Positions 41,141 to 57,147 are shown, counted from the stretch's first letter. The stretch: DNA of 64,000 nt from Lota lota (GCA_026745465.1 JACYXH010000175.1:6654501-6718500), one strand, 5' to 3'. A program made the numbers and translations. Notes: generated from the letters alone by a model not told the origin.

Positions 41141-41326
41141 CTTCACCACGGTAACCATGCCGTCGTTGGAGACGGGGTCGGTGCGCATGGAGAAATGGTT
41201 GGAGGGATCGCCGCTGATGATCCGGTAGACGGCGTTCCAGTTGGGCGAGTGAGGCTGGTCGGCATCTATCACCGTCAGGTTGGCCACCACCAAGCCCACC
41301 CGGTTCTCCGGGACCTCACCGGAAAA
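41141..41326 (-). CDS. cdh4: cdh4 exon E: EC3
   Basis: The acceptor is cctgtag and the donor gtaagg, phase 0 at both ends, 62 codons (residues 205-266). It encodes [20 protein letters not shown], then [20 protein letters not shown], then [20 protein letters not shown] and [28 protein letters not shown] and TDP-SNDG-VTVVK are standard EC3 elements of N- and R-cadherin. NLT is a glycosylation sequon. A (GA)n tract lies directly upstream of the acceptor. Confidence 0.98.
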
Positions 41327-41352
41327 CTACAGGAGACGGACGGAAAGAGAGG

Positions 41353-41462
<110 letters not shown>

Positions 41463-41751
41463 GATAATGTAACCTTGTGTTACACTGCATCAATCCTACT
41501 CTATTTATTGTCTTTTCCTTTGCACCGGCTGAGGTCCTTTAGGATCTCTCTTTGGCTATTTAAGAGCGACCGTTTTTACAAGTCCCACTAAGTGCTAACT
41601 ACTGCCTTCCATTTTTCTTCATTTAACAGTTGCTCCATCTCTGCTCTTTTTTTAGTTTTTTTTTCTAGGTACAACAAGCTTAATGATCCCATTTTCCCCA
41701 TGCTCAGGCAGTAAACAAGAAGGGTAGGCACACATATACATGTGCGTGCGT

Positions 41752-41797
<46 letters not shown>

Positions 41798-44700
41798 AGA
41801 CACAAACACAGAATCTGCTGCAATGTCGATATTTTTCTGACATTGACTTCCCTCTATCCGTTTAGCCCATACTTGATGAGGGGTACGGTACTATTGGATT
41901 CCTTTGAAAGGCGGAGTGACAGTGGGAGCAGAAATAGATGAAGGGAGGAGAGGCCTGGCTATGGGGAGGGGTTGAAACAGCTGTTTGAATCTGTAAGAGC
42001 GGCTTTTTAGATGTTCCCTCGCTGCGCAAACACATGTGCTTTGTCCTGATAAGCCTGATGTGGCGGGAGCCGCTGTCTGTCATGTGTCTGCTACGGTGGG
42101 GCTGGATCAAAGCAATCCGGAGCTCAGGGGATAAGGCCCCGAAAAGACACCACAACAACCAACAACAACAACAACAACAACAACACACACACAAACAACA
42201 AGTACGGCCCTAACAGCCAGGAATATAAGCATACACCAAGCCCCGCCTCCAGGACCAACCAATAACCACCGACCCAATCGCTACGAAGCAAAATGTGTAC
42301 CGCATCCCATCCCATTGCGAGCTAGCTAGTTAGCTAGCTGAGGTTCTTTAACGACACGCGGTTAGCATGGCTCCCATCGCGGATCGACAGGCACGGCGAA
42401 AGAGTCACTGAGCCGCTTATGTGAGTGTGAGGATATCAAAGAGCAAAGCCCCAGACCAGACACTCCAACAGGCCATAACACCCGCCTGGCAACGCCTCAC
42501 ATCAAGCCAGCACACAGTTAACAGTGTTGGACAGATTAGGTGGGGTGGGGGGGGGGTTTCAGGAGGAAGGTTCAGAGGCTCATGACATTATTAAGACAGT
42601 TGACAAGTCCGGGTGCACTGCCTGCATTCTCAATGGTGTGTTCAGTGAGAGATTTACTTGTTCATGTGCTTGTCTTGTTCTGTGTGTGTGTGTGTGTGTG
42701 TGTGTATTCATGTTTGTGTGTGTAATCCTATGTGCAATGTGTGACCGCACCTGTCTATGTACAGTTTACGTGTGTGTATATATAGTTGTATAGTTTATAT
42801 GTGTATATATTGTATATCTTTATATTTATCTATGTGTGTGTGTGTGTGTGTATGTGTCTGTGTATGTGTGTGAGAGAGAGAAAGAAAGAAAAGGAGAGAG
42901 AGAGAGAGAGAGGTTACATTAAAAACAATAGAATCCATAAACTCACTTGACACGAGTGAGTGCGGCTCTTGACTTCCTGAGAGGCCCTGAGGCTGAGGGT
43001 GTACCCCCCCCCCCCGTACCCAAGTACCCCTCTGGGTGGGGCTTCACCGGCCTGGATGTGCTACACCGTTAAAGGTGTACAATGGCTCTCCCTCCTTTGA
43101 TGAAAACCACTCGATACGTTTTGCTTTAACTCTTATTGAGTGTGAGTCGCAGCCCTTGCCGCTTTAGTGTTTTCTCAATAACAATGTGAAAGTCAATAGT
43201 GACGTAGACGTATAGATCCCACAATAAATTATCTTAGGCTGTCACTTTGCCCCGCTTTTTTCTTGACAAAACACCGGATGCCAGCACTGACACCTCCAAT
43301 GCCACCGTGTTGGCAGTGGAGGGGCAGAGGGGAGGAGAGGACAGGGAGGAGAGGAAAAGGTGCGATAGGGGGAGGATATGTGACGGCCAGGGAGGGAGAC
43401 AGCAGAATGGAAGTGTGACAGCAGAGTTTTACACACACACACACACACACACACGCACGCACGCACGCAAACACACGCACACACACGCACGCACGCATGC
43501 ACACACACAAACAGGATATTAACAAATAGATTTGCATAGCAGGTTGTAGCTAATGCACAAATAAAACTGGGATGGCTTTAATATCGTTTGTTAAAAATAT
43601 CTGTTATCACATATGATTATGTTTGTCACTGTCAATCAGTCAAAGCCCTTATAGTGACACGTGAACACACCCATGTATGTAGGCACACTCACACATGTAC
43701 ACACATACACAAGACTCACTGCTGACTTGGAAAAATAGGTCAGCGTCTGATAGCGGCGATGATAAATATTAATAATCAACATTAAAGACAAATTCCCCAA
43801 ACTTTCCGTTTTCTGGGACACTGATAGATCTACGGGGTTTATGGGCAAACACAAAATATTAGCATAATGGCCCGCGCTCCCCACCAAACGGCTTTTATGT
43901 TATCCCATCGCTAAAACATGTGATTTATGAAGGCCGAGGGTAAAATTGTTGTGCTCAGACTCAGCTCTGAAAGCCCTCCACTAAAGTTCACCATCAATAT
44001 CCATGATGGCATTAACTTCCCCACTGTGTCAGTGATGGAAATGCATTTAAACATGCCGAAATACAGTCGGAGAGAATCAATCTATAACCGGCCTCCGTCA
44101 TCAATAAGCCTGCGTCACCTGAGAATTCTAATGCACGGAGGAGAGCGCCAAGTCAGGAGGGCTGGTGGGTGTGTGGTGGTGTGTGGTGGGGTGGGGGATA
44201 CACTGATTTACAATGGGCCATGTATGCGCTCTATCATCGCTTCCGTGACCAATCGTTGGTAAGAGAAGACCATCGCTCACTCTTCAGCCTATCATCATCG
44301 CTCTCATCCATTTCTTAATAGTCTCCTGTTTTGCAATCTTCCCCTTTGCACCACGGGTGTTCACCTACTCTTCCCGGTGGCGTGTGTGTGTGTGCCTTAA
44401 GTGTGTGTGTGTGGGAAGTATGTGGGCACACACACACACACATGTGCTGCCTATTTGCTCATGTGGCAATGTATGTGAGTTTCATGAAGTGTGCGTTGAT
44501 GTAGGTCGTGAATGTGTGGTCTGTGTGTGTGTGTGTAGACGAGAGGGTGTGTGCAAGGTGTGCACACACCCGTACCCCCCCCCCCCCCCCCCCCCCCGTC
44601 CCCCACCCCAAGCAGATAAGTGATGTAACGGGTCTACGGTGGCTGGCTTAGTGACGGCGCTAACTCATCATCATGAGGGTCTTAATAGTCCCCGGGGAGA

Positions 44701-45969
44701 ATCATGCTAATGCTAGCTCACCGCTGGCCCGCTTGCAGAGCAGAGAGTAGCGCAGGGCTGATAGCACCACAGCTGCTATCAGCACAGTTGCAGCGCCTAG
44801 CACCTTATCTACATACACGACCCATTCTCTCTCACACACACACGCACAGAAACACACACATACGCATATGACCACAAAGTCACAGAAACACTCACACAGG
44901 CAAACAGACACACTATACACAAGTACACACTATACACATACAGAAACACACCTGTATGCACATGTACACACACACTGTCATGTACACATATACACACACA
45001 CTAAACATTAACACACCCATGAACACACACACATAGACACACACACATACACACACATATACAAACATATGCATATCAAGTACACTGCATACCCCCCCCC
45101 CACACACACACACACACACATTCACACACTCTCTCACAAACATACATACACACAAACCACACATTTGCAAACATATTCACACATAAAAAACATTCCATAC
45201 ACACACACACGTGCAAACACGTACACACACACACACACACACAGCCAGACGAATGTTGACGCCCGGAGCCATGCAGGCACATAAATGTAGAAAAACGTAT
45301 CATCATACTAATAAAACAAAATGCACCCCACCAAGCAGGGTATGACCGAGCCGTGTAGCTATAAATGACACAGGCTAAGTGCATCCCTTCGGCTATGTTT
45401 ATTTCATTATGCATTTCTGTGTCTTTCCTCTGCCTCTCTCAAATGAGACCGTTAAACCGCACTTCCTACTGCCATCTCCTTTCACTGCTGCTGTAGCGTG
45501 TCTGAATAGCACATAACCGGTTTATCCCAAATTGTAGATAACTTTTACACGACTATTACGATTAGGATGCATTCCGCCAAACTTTACTGTGTCTAGACAG
45601 CCCTGGCGACAACGAATAGGCGGAGATAATAAGGGGGATTTAGGGTTGTCTTTGTCCTCATGTATGCAGGAATCCCATTCTTTACCTTCTTCGGTGTGAC
45701 ATATTTGATGAAGAGGCGCACCTTGTACTGTCTTACATACATTACTCTTGACTATTTATTTGCTTTTTCAGCGAGTCTCGAGAATGACCTTTGCAATTCA
45801 TCATCATAGACTCCCGCATACCCGCTGATCATCGTTCACACAATGAAGGCTTTGGTTTCTTCTGGGGCTGCCAATCGATTTTATGGATTTATATCAATTC
45901 GCTAATCCATATCCAACGATAATCATCGTTTTTTTAGCGCTATAATACGACTGAAAACCTCCCCATACA

Positions 45970-46110
45970 CCTCCCATTCACTTTGTAGTGGACGTGTATT
46001 GGATATCGTGTGGCGCAAAGGATTATGGGATGACTGCGTAGTGCGGGGGAAGGCGCATGCGAAGAACACTGAAGGGGCGGGCCAAAAGTTGAACTTCAGC
46101 TAACTTTATG
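45970..46110 (+). repeat. GC-rich dispersed repeat, copy 1
   Basis: It starts with cctcccattcactttgta and ends with aaaagttgaacttcagctaa ctttatg. The same ends, with a similar GC-rich middle (ggattatggga versus ggattgtggga), occur in the opposite orientation at 57487-57618. It is a dispersed element, possibly a MITE, with no coding capacity. Confidence 0.75.
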
Positions 46111-46380
46111 CAAATGGAGGTGCAGTGCGGGATGCATTCGGCCATGCGATTGGACAATCGACATTCAGTGAGCACAGGCGGACTCGTGTTGAATTTCATT
46201 TCCTGGTTTTAAGCGCTTCTTCCGACAACGTTGTGAACTCCCACAAGCAGCAGCTAGAGAGGGCGAGGGGCGAGGGGCGATCGCATGACGTCGTGTCGGG
46301 GGGGGGGGGGGGGCTGGCCTGGGCATCAGCATGTCCCTACACATAGATGGCCCTTTAACGCTTACCAAATCCTGTACCCA

Positions 46381-46383
<3 letters not shown>

Positions 46384-46467
<84 letters not shown>
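46384..46467. repeat. (CA)n microsatellite just past the exon D donor
   Basis: About 84 bases of uninterrupted CA. On the cdh4 sense strand it is (TG)n beginning 15 bases after the exon D 5' splice site. Confidence 0.98.
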
Positions 46468-46470
<3 letters not shown>

Positions 46471-46482
46471 CCCTCCACTCAC

Positions 46483-46620
46483 CGTCCTGGAGGTGAGCAT
46501 GGGGGGGTTGTCGTTGATGTCGGTGACGGTAATGAGGGCGGTGGCTGTGTTGGAGAGGCCGAAGTTCAGGTTCCCCTCCATGTCGGTCGCCTGGACAATG
46601 AGCGTGTACTGGGACACTTT
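46483..46620 (-). CDS. cdh4: cdh4 exon D: EC2 end and EC2-EC3 linker
   Basis: The acceptor is catacag and the donor gtgagt, phase 0 at both ends, 46 codons (residues 159-204). It encodes [20 protein letters not shown], then [20 protein letters not shown], then [33 protein letters not shown] is the strongly conserved EC2 C-terminal half, and TDINDNPP supplies linker calcium ligands. The exon is symmetric and sits between sense-strand (CT)n and (TG)n tracts. Confidence 0.98.
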
Positions 46621-46627
46621 CTGTATG

Positions 46628-46749
<122 letters not shown>

Positions 46750-47462
46750 GGACAGACAGACAGACAGACAGAGAAACAAAACATGTGATTTAGATTGTTA
46801 TTCACCAGGCTTTTTGGTTGCTCTTTGTTTACTGCTTGGCCTTTCCATTTCATCCTTGAATTCGACAACAGAAGCAGCAGCCATGGACTACAGTTGTCTG
46901 GAGGAATGAGAGGCCATTGGTTGTAAAAGGAGCTGTCCATGGTGCTGGATTCTTGTTTCAGCAAAGGGTAACGAAACACAGAGACAATGAGAGGGTGAGA
47001 CAGAGGGAGAGAGAGTGAGCAAGAGGAAGAGAGAGAGAGAGAGGGAGATAGAGAGAATGAGAGAGACAGAGAGAGAGTGATTGAGACAGAGAGAGAGAGA
47101 GAGCGAGGGAGAGAAAGAAAGCTGGCTCTGCACGTCTCCAGATGCATCACTGTCTGAGGGCCCGCACTCTGTCTCTTTGGTTGTGTGTGTTGGTTTGTCT
47201 GTGTTTGTGTGAGGGTCTGTGTGTGTGTGTGAGTGAGTGTGTGTCACAAGACACCAGCATCTTCGGCGTGACAGATGTGAAGACAATGATGCGACAGACA
47301 GTGATTAATGAAGTATCTACAGAACACTAATATCTGTGAGTGATGAACGCCATTTCATCTCCGAGCTTAAGCGGACACCCTTCAGTAGAAGCTGAAACAT
47401 CATCCTCGCCCCCTTATAATATCTGAGATTTCACTACCGCGTACTTGTGTGATTCTAAATCA

Positions 47463-47466
47463 CCCC

Positions 47467-47522
<56 letters not shown>
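47463..47522. repeat. (CT)n microsatellite
   Basis: About 60 bases of CT with one G interruption. It is one of the few in this gene that is AG-rich on the cdh4 sense strand. Confidence 0.97.
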
Positions 47523-47524
<2 letters not shown>

Positions 47525-48127
47525 TTCACCTCATCCCTCTCTGTCTGGATATATTCTCACTTGGTCTCTCTATCTCTGCCTCTCACCCTCCCTGCCTCTC
47601 TGTCTGTATATGTTCTCGCTTTCTCGTCTTTCTATCTCTCTTTGTCTATCTCTCTCTCTCTCTGTCTCTGTCTCTGTCTATCTATCCCGGGGTGTAGTTA
47701 ATGGGCTGCAGGAAGGGAAGGCTGTGGCTGGGTAGCTGTCTGTTGGGAGACTGCGTCGGTCTCACAGATATTCCCAATTACACTAGCAGGGTCTTTCTTC
47801 CACCTGCTAATTACCGAGTAAATATCCCAATTAGGCCGGTAAGCCACATCAGGAGAACGAGACAGCCCCTCACCAGTCCTCTCAGCATGATGCTAGACCA
47901 GCCGCTGAACCCCTATGCCCTCATATGCAGCCTCATTACGACAAGTACTCCCCCAAGTACACACACACGCACAAGCGCACAAACACGCACACATGAACAC
48001 ACCTGTGCATCTATAGTACATAAACACATACGCTAATGCCAAAACTTGCGAGCGTGCATGCACACATTCACGCACACACACACGCTAGCATGTATACACA
48101 CACATGCACATACACACACACACACAT

Positions 48128-48172
<45 letters not shown>

Positions 48173-48881
48173 TAAACAAATTCTCAGTTTGCAAGAGTGT
48201 GGGCACACACACACACACACACAGGGTCTCAAGCCAATTACACACCAATCAAGCGGCACACACACATACACACCGACACCTTTGTTTCCCCACATCTTGT
48301 TTAGAAACGGCGGCTGGCCTGACTGTCCCATTCAGGGTTCCACTTGTACACATCGCTCTCACTAATTAGACAAGGGAGTAATTATGTAGGGATGGTTGGA
48401 ACATTTCAGCTCTGCCACAACAACAAGACAACGTATCTGGCTTCCTTCTTAAGGGCTCCGGTCTGTTATTGTCAACAAGCTCTTAGTGGTCCACAGGAAG
48501 TAGACCCAAAACAATACATCACCAACGCCTCACCACCACCACCACCCCCCTCTCACCATCCCTCCTCCGGCCCCTAAGCCCCTAAGCCCCCCCCCCACCC
48601 ACCCCCCCCTAAACCCCTGGATGAAGGGACTGTGGATCCAAACGGAACACAGGATGGAAGACTCGGACTGCGGTGAAACGACACGCTCAGATACATCAGT
48701 CACAGCACGCCTCCCCTGTGTTGTGTTGCGCTAAATGACCTCCGGTTAAACCTTTTGTGTTGTCACATTCATGCACAGGGATTTTTTACTAAGGCCATGG
48801 CCTGTTTATCTGTTTGCAAAACATTTCAAAACAAACACTTTCAGGTACATTGTGAGCTTAAGAGGCAGGGGATGAGAGACA

Positions 48882-48915
<34 letters not shown>

Positions 48916-49057
48916 TGTGTCTGTGTGTGTGCCTGCGTGTTAGAATATCTATCCCTGTTTATGTACCCAAAAGCATGAACGTTTTATGGTTTGAGGTTAT
49001 TTATTAGGTTATTGAATGGGATGGTGTGTGGGTGTGTGTGTGTAAGTGTGAGTGTGG

Positions 49058-49089
<32 letters not shown>

Positions 49090-50224
49090 GCATGCATGCA
49101 TGCATGCGTGTGTGTGCATGTGTGGGTGTGCTTGTGTGTTTATAGTTTGGTTCAAAGCTAATCCTACATTAAGGCTGACTGGCTGGATTAGCAATGTTTA
49201 GAAAAGACGAAGTAAGAAAAACAAGCAGAGGTTTAGCTGAGACATTTTCCATGTCCCCATCTTACTTCTCTCTCTTATTCCATATCCCTCACTTACGCTC
49301 CCTAGCTTTCTCTCACTAACAATAAAGCGCTTGTCTTTCTCTCGCTGACTCTGTCTCTCTCTCGTCCTTCTCTTACCAACTCTATCTCTCTCCCCCCTCG
49401 CACTCACTATGCTTAAATTCTATCATTCCTATTTTCCCCATTGACGCATATCTTTTTCTGTCTCACCGTACTCTCCCTGTTCACCCCTCTCTCTCGCTAT
49501 CTCTCTCTCTCTCTCTCATTTGTCTCTCTGATGCCCAGGTCTCTTTGCCTTTCTATTCTCCCACAATACACCTGTTTTGTTTTTCTCTCTCTCTCTCTCA
49601 CTCTTTCTCTATCTGTCTATCTCTCTCTCTGTGTGTCTCTCTCTCTTGCTTCTGTACTTGTGTTTCATTGAGTGTAGTTCTGATTAGATAGGACTTTGTG
49701 TTTATCTGACAGGTGTCAAGGGCATTCCTTCTCCGAATAGATACACACACACACACCCTCACGCACAGCATGGTGTGCTGAGGTGTGACGTGTTGTTAAT
49801 AGGTCTGTCAGCGATGACAGTCGGGGAGGAGGATCTGTCATCCTATCTGGTGCCGCTGCCACCTTGTCGCTCGCACATCGGCGTCATGTGAGAATAAACA
49901 CATTTGGATCATGTCATAACTTTCACAGCTTCATAAACAAGGTGACCGCAAAGGAAGACAATTTGTAATAAATAAATAATGAGTGTGTGTGTGTGTGTGT
50001 GTATGTTTGTGTTATTATTTTACACTTTCACACTGTTATCCGCTAGTGAATAGACAATACTGTCCCTGCTGAAAAATGTAACACTCAAACACAACAACAA
50101 CACAACAAACAAACAAAAGCAAAGCAAACTGTTTTGTGTTTGCATATGAGGAATAACAACGAATAAATTAGGAAAGATATTTGATCTGTGCAGAGGGATA
50201 CAACGACGCTTGCCTATTTACAAT

Positions 50225-50420
50225 CGTTTAGCACACACCAAAGTGACTTAGCATGAGGAGGGTCACCAGGGGGTTAGGCTTCTTCCTCAAGTAAACCTAT
50301 AAAGGTAGACAGTGGAAGGTGGGGATCAAACCTAGTAACTTGTCAGTGGGATTTGCTCACCCTAGCCACTATCCCCTAGGGATAGCCACTATCCCCTAAG
50401 GATAGCCACTATCCCCTAAC
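50225..50420 (-). repeat. tRNA-like SINE-type segment
   Basis: On the - strand it starts with ggatagtggctagggtgagc (A-box-like), then has actaggtttgatccccac (B-box-like), and ends near gctaagtcactttgg. This layout resembles the tRNA-derived head and tail of teleost SINEs. No target duplication was identified. Confidence 0.45.
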
Positions 50421-50435
50421 GATAGTGAGCAAATC
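50350..50435. repeat. three 20-bp tandem units inside an 11-bp inverted repeat
   Basis: Units at 50361-50380, 50381-50400 and 50401-50420 (gatagccactatcccctaag type) are flanked by gatttgctcac (50350-50360) and its exact complement gtgagcaaatc (50425-50435). Each unit contains a small gatag/ctatc inverted repeat; in the first unit the left arm is degenerate. The block lies 39 bases downstream of the exon C donor in sense orientation. Confidence 0.93.
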
Positions 50436-50474
50436 GGGGGAAAAAGAGGGGAGGGAGGTTGTTGTGAGGCTGAC

Positions 50475-50647
50475 CTCACGGTCCAGGCCGGCTGCCACGG
50501 TAACGATGTCCCCTGTCTCGCTGTTGATGGTGAACATGTTGGGGATGGGGCTGTGTGGCGTCTGCGACAGGATGCGGTAGCGCACCATGCCGTTGGCCGT
50601 GGTGTTGTCGTCGGCGTCGAAGGCCGACACGTGCATCACATAAGTGC
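50475..50647 (-). CDS. cdh4: cdh4 exon C: EC2
   Basis: It follows a cctccag acceptor, completes Gly, and encodes [20 protein letters not shown], then [20 protein letters not shown], then [17 protein letters not shown]. The donor GTCAGC follows Glu in phase 0 and is a weak match beyond [34 protein letters not shown] is the EC2 core, and LDRE is a calcium-binding motif. NTT is a glycosylation sequon. Residues 101-158. Confidence 0.98.
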
Positions 50648-52867
<2,220 letters not shown>

Positions 52868-53012
52868 CTGGCTTTGAGCCCTCGTCCACAGAGCCGTTGT
52901 AGACCTGGTTCCTGAACTCGGGCCGGTTGTCGTTCATGTCGATGACGTAGATGTACAGGTCTATCGGGTTCTCCACCTGGTTGCCGTTCATGTCCACTGC
53001 ATGCGCTCGGAG
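52868..53012 (-). CDS. cdh4: cdh4 exon B: end of EC1 and EC1-EC2 linker (HAV motif)
   Basis: It follows a gtcttccag acceptor, then 48 codons plus one base of Gly before gtatca. It encodes [20 protein letters not shown], then [20 protein letters not shown], then [14 protein letters not shown] holds the HAV tripeptide of type I classical cadherins. [11 protein letters not shown] is the calcium-binding EC1-EC2 linker, and NGS is a glycosylation sequon. Residues 53-100. Confidence 0.98.
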
Positions 53013-54112
53013 CTGGAAGACACGTGGAGACATGGGGTCAAGAGGTCAGAGGAATACAGAGAGAAGAGAGTGATAGAGAGTGAAGAGTGATGGGAGGCTG
53101 ATCTACTCCAGGTTTGGTATGATGGTAACACAAGAACCATACTTACACACATCTGTCTTTCTAATTTCATACTTACTAAGTTATACAGTATCACATAACT
53201 GCCATGACATTGTGGATAATGAAAAAGGTCTGTTTAGTGTACCGGAGTATTTTTCTTTTAACTTGATTAAATCGATACACTGTACATAAAAATAAATAAA
53301 TAACATTTGTAGAGAGAAAATAAGGTTGAACACATTATAACAGAGGGAAGATAAAACCATGGTAAATGTTGAGTAAACACTGAGAGGGAGTTTATTGCTT
53401 ACATTTTGGAGAGAAAATCTCAACAGCGACTGATTCTGTCTTATTTGGGAATTGATTGCCAGATCAAACAATAGTGCTGCTGTAGGGTTTTGTTTGAGTT
53501 CGGCATCAATAAACATCTCTTGCTCTTCCCCTTTCAATCCACAGTTCCATCTGTTTTCAAGTAGTTAATGAAATAAGCAGGTGGGAAAAAAAGTACTTAC
53601 AAAAACTTCAAAAGATAAATGGGAGCGCAGTTTTAATTTATCTACAAAGAACTGATTCATTGGAGCAAAACAGAACTATTTACACACAGTGAATAACAGG
53701 CGTTTTATCTCATCTTACATTCTTGGTTTTAATTCAGTATGGCCAAATTAAACACGGAATTAAGGAATTTGCAGGTAGGGTTCTCCTCTCTGTCCACATA
53801 CACCTAAGTAATTTAATCAAAATAAACAAAACATAAAATTTTACAAGGAAATAAATCTCCCTGATGAGAAAGCATGCTTGTTTCATAATCCCAGTTGTGG
53901 ATCCAATGTCCCAGTCTACTGTCTGACTTGAATCAAAGTCCGGAAATCTCTTGACCTCCTTGCACAGCCTCCTGGCACAGCGAGTCACTCAGAAATGCTG
54001 CTTCCTTGCCAACAGATCAAGGAGAACCCCAGCTAGTACTCCATGTACAAGTTGGACCTATAACTAGAACTGGAATCAATTCAGACTGCCAAAGATATCC
54101 AGTGTGCTTTCC

Positions 54113-54132
54113 CCTCACGTTTTTACGTGAGG
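54113..54132. repeat. 8-bp hairpin with TTTT loop
   Basis: cctcacgt, tttt, acgtgagg: perfect arms in otherwise complex intron sequence. It is too short to be a gene on its own. Confidence 0.9.
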
Positions 54133-55700
54133 AAATTAAGCAAAAGCAGAAGGTATGGCTAGATGACATCTCTAGGTTAGATTTCAACAACCTTTTGCCA
54201 ATGTGCTGAGTGATGGTCAGACCGACAGATCAAACAGGGCCACACACAAAAGACTCCTCTGTGCTCAACTTGAGGTCTTTGCATCTCCTGTGCATGACTA
54301 ATTCAATACTAGGCATTCCAAGCGCAAGCCATGGAAATGTTTAGCAGGACAGTATATTGCATCAGGAGAAAGAACCCATTGGAATCCAAACAGGATACGC
54401 ATGCTGCAGTTAAAGCACAGGGTTCCAGTCAGCCAGTGAGACGTGAGCGATCTCTATCAGGAACCCCATCTATACAGTAACAAACATGCAACGTTGAAGC
54501 CCATCTGTTTCCAGGACTATTTGTCAATGAACACATTGGGTTTGCTGGGGAAAGGAGGAATCATTTAGTAAAGAACAGCACTAGAGAGGAATTCTATTTT
54601 TCAAGAGATAAAAACCATGAAGGGAAGATAATATGTATTTTGACACGACCAGACTTTCTATGGTTTCCACTATGGGAGACCGGACCGTCTCTTTCTCTGG
54701 GTCTGCTGAATACTGGGTACTACATGGCCATTAAGATGGCACATAACTGGAATAGGCACCTGCCATCCAGCCAGCCAACCAGCCAGGCTGTCTTACTTTT
54801 TTTGTCTTTTGCCAGGACATGTAACAAGGAGCATTTTTCCATCTGCCTCTCCTGCACCAAGCAAGAAGAGCTCCTCTCCAATCTGTCCGCCCGTCTTCCC
54901 ATCCACTTCTCGCTCCTCTTTGCACCTCCAGCGGTATTGTATCTCCAGGTCTCTCTGGGGTTAATTGGACTTCACTATTTTTTATCCTCCTGCATTTTCT
55001 GATCTTGTCCTGCATGTGTGTCAGTAAATGGAACCAGACTTGGGATTTGGGAGCCCAAGTGTCCTTATCTCTACCTCCTTAACACCCCAACCCCAACCCA
55101 TACCTTCACCCACTCCCACCCCCCATCCCCCTGCCCTGTCCCCTCACGCACCTAACCCTCTCTCCGTCTCCGCTTGCAGCCCCCCCCCCCCCCCATCCCA
55201 CCGGCTAATTCAATAACAGCAGGAGGAGCCCGAGAGATTACTCGGCGTGTTTAAAGAAAGCGAAATGTAATTTTGCGTCCCGCGTGAAAGTTTGTTATCT
55301 TGAAAGGCAGGAGGAGGAAACCAGACGGGGATGGGGTCCCGGTGGACCAAGGCGGCCCCTCGGTGGTGGAGATAACAGTGGGGAACTAGAGCACTTAAAG
55401 CAGCGCGGCTCCTTGAAAAAGAACGCACCTGGTCATGTGACTCCATTTAGATCTCATAGCGCTTATTCCGTTTTGAAATAGGGGAGCGTGAGCTGAGTTT
55501 CATTTAATCCGATTGAGGAGGACGATGTTACAATGGCAAAGTCACGTCCAAACTCACACAGGACATAGAGCACGTAGAACTTCTTCTGTCAGGAGCAGAA
55601 TTGGTTTCTACTACAGCTTGGGAGTGTAATTCCTTATTTCTGAAATTTTAATTGTATTTTAGGAGTTTGATTATATTATAACGTAATCTGTCTGTGTTTG

Positions 55701-55785
55701 TTCTGTGAAGCACTTTGAATTGCATTTGCTTGTCTGAAAGATGCTCTATAAATAAAGTTTTATTTGATTTGATTTGACTTGCTTG
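55701..55785 (+). repeat. fish retroposon 3' tail with (ATTTG)n
   Basis: ttctgtgaagcactttgaat, then gctctataaataaagtttta, then tttgatttgatttga. This is the typical 3' end of many teleost non-LTR or SINE copies: an AAGC-CTTTGAA stem, a CTATAAATAAA motif and a short tandem tail. It lies antisense to cdh4. Confidence 0.6.
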
Positions 55786-56471
55786 AGTTGCTTGTCATAA
55801 TCGTCCCAGATAGGATTCTGGACATTCCATAGGTTTTATGTCGATGGTTCAACTTTTCTCATTGAAATGGCGTAGACTTATGATCTCTATAATGTCCAGC
55901 TTGCAAGTCCTGGCAGTGGTTTAAAGACCTTCCTTGGTCGCAGCCACGTAAGGGTCCTGTACAGTGTCTCTCTGATCTCTCTTGCATCCCATATGAACAG
56001 AAAGCCTTCCCCTGACAGCCTACACAGGCTTTAACTTATGAAGCCCTCAGCAAGCCACTGCCTTTCTTAACAAATCACTTCATCGATTTGTGCTTTCTCG
56101 TGGGTATAAATCTGTTCTCCTTCCACTAATAGGCCGCGTCTGCCACAGCCATGGGACTGTAACTTTGTAACTTTGGTTGTAACTTTGGTTGTAACTTTGA
56201 CTGTAACTTTGACTTGAGTTCACAAAGACAGGAAACTTTTACATGCCCATATACAAACATCTACATTTTTTATAGTTTGGATGTCTTTTGACAGCGTATA
56301 ACAATGCAAGACAATAAAATCACAGACATAAGCACTGCTAGTTCCTCTACTGCTCTATAACAGCGCTACTAGCTGATGTTTGTGTTTGAGTTTGTTTACA
56401 TTGGGTTTTAAGGTTAAACAGATGATGGGGTGGATAGTGTTGCAGAGAGAGCTGGGCAGAGGAAGAGAGAT

Positions 56472-56514
<43 letters not shown>

Positions 56515-56518
<4 letters not shown>

Positions 56519-57125
56519 CAGAGAGGCAGAGAGAGACAGAGATAGGACAGAGACAGATATAGAGAGAGACAGGGACTAGGACATTGAGAGACAGGGACAG
56601 AGAGAGAGAGACAGAGACTGAGACAGAAAGACAGGGACAGAGGCAGAAACAGCGACAGGGACAGAGACAGAGGCAGAGAGAGAGAGAGACAGGGGCAGAG
56701 AAAGAGACAGGGAGAGGGACTAAAACAGAGACTGAGACAGAAAAACAGAGAGACAGATACAGAGATAGGACAGAGACAGATACAGAGAGAGACCGGGACA
56801 GGGACAGAGAGAGACAGGGACAGAGACAGAGAGAGAGAGAACAACAGAGACAGAGGAAGACATGGACATTGAGAGACAGAGACAGAGAGAGAGACTGAGA
56901 CAGAAACAGTAACAGAGACAGGGACAGAGACAGAAAGACAGATATGGACAGAGACAGAAAGACAGGGACAGAGGCAGAGAGAGAGACAGAGAGAGACAGG
57001 GGAAGAGAGAGAGAGACAGGGCCAGAGACAGAGACAGGGAGTGGGACTGAAACAGAGACTGAGACAGAGAGACAGGGACAGAGAGAGACAGAGACAGGGA
57101 CAGAGACAGAGACAGAAAGAGAGAC
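56515..57125. repeat. (GACAGA/GACAGG)n satellite next to exon A
   Basis: About 600 bases of imperfect hexanucleotide repeats, mainly gacaga and gacagg with gagaga stretches. It begins about 23 bases downstream of the exon A donor in sense orientation, where it reads TCTGTC/CCTGTC. Confidence 0.95.
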
Positions 57126-57147
57126 TGAGCAAGGTGCATTGACTCAC

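Larger units (their letters stand above)
53013..57147 (-). other. cdh4 intron A-B
   Basis: 4.1 kb. It is mostly complex sequence with an 8-bp hairpin (54113-54132), a C-rich stretch (55079-55197), a retroposon-like 3' tail (55701-55785), AG repeats (56476-56515) and a GACAGA/GACAGG satellite (56515-57125). No exon is recognised. Confidence 0.8.
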
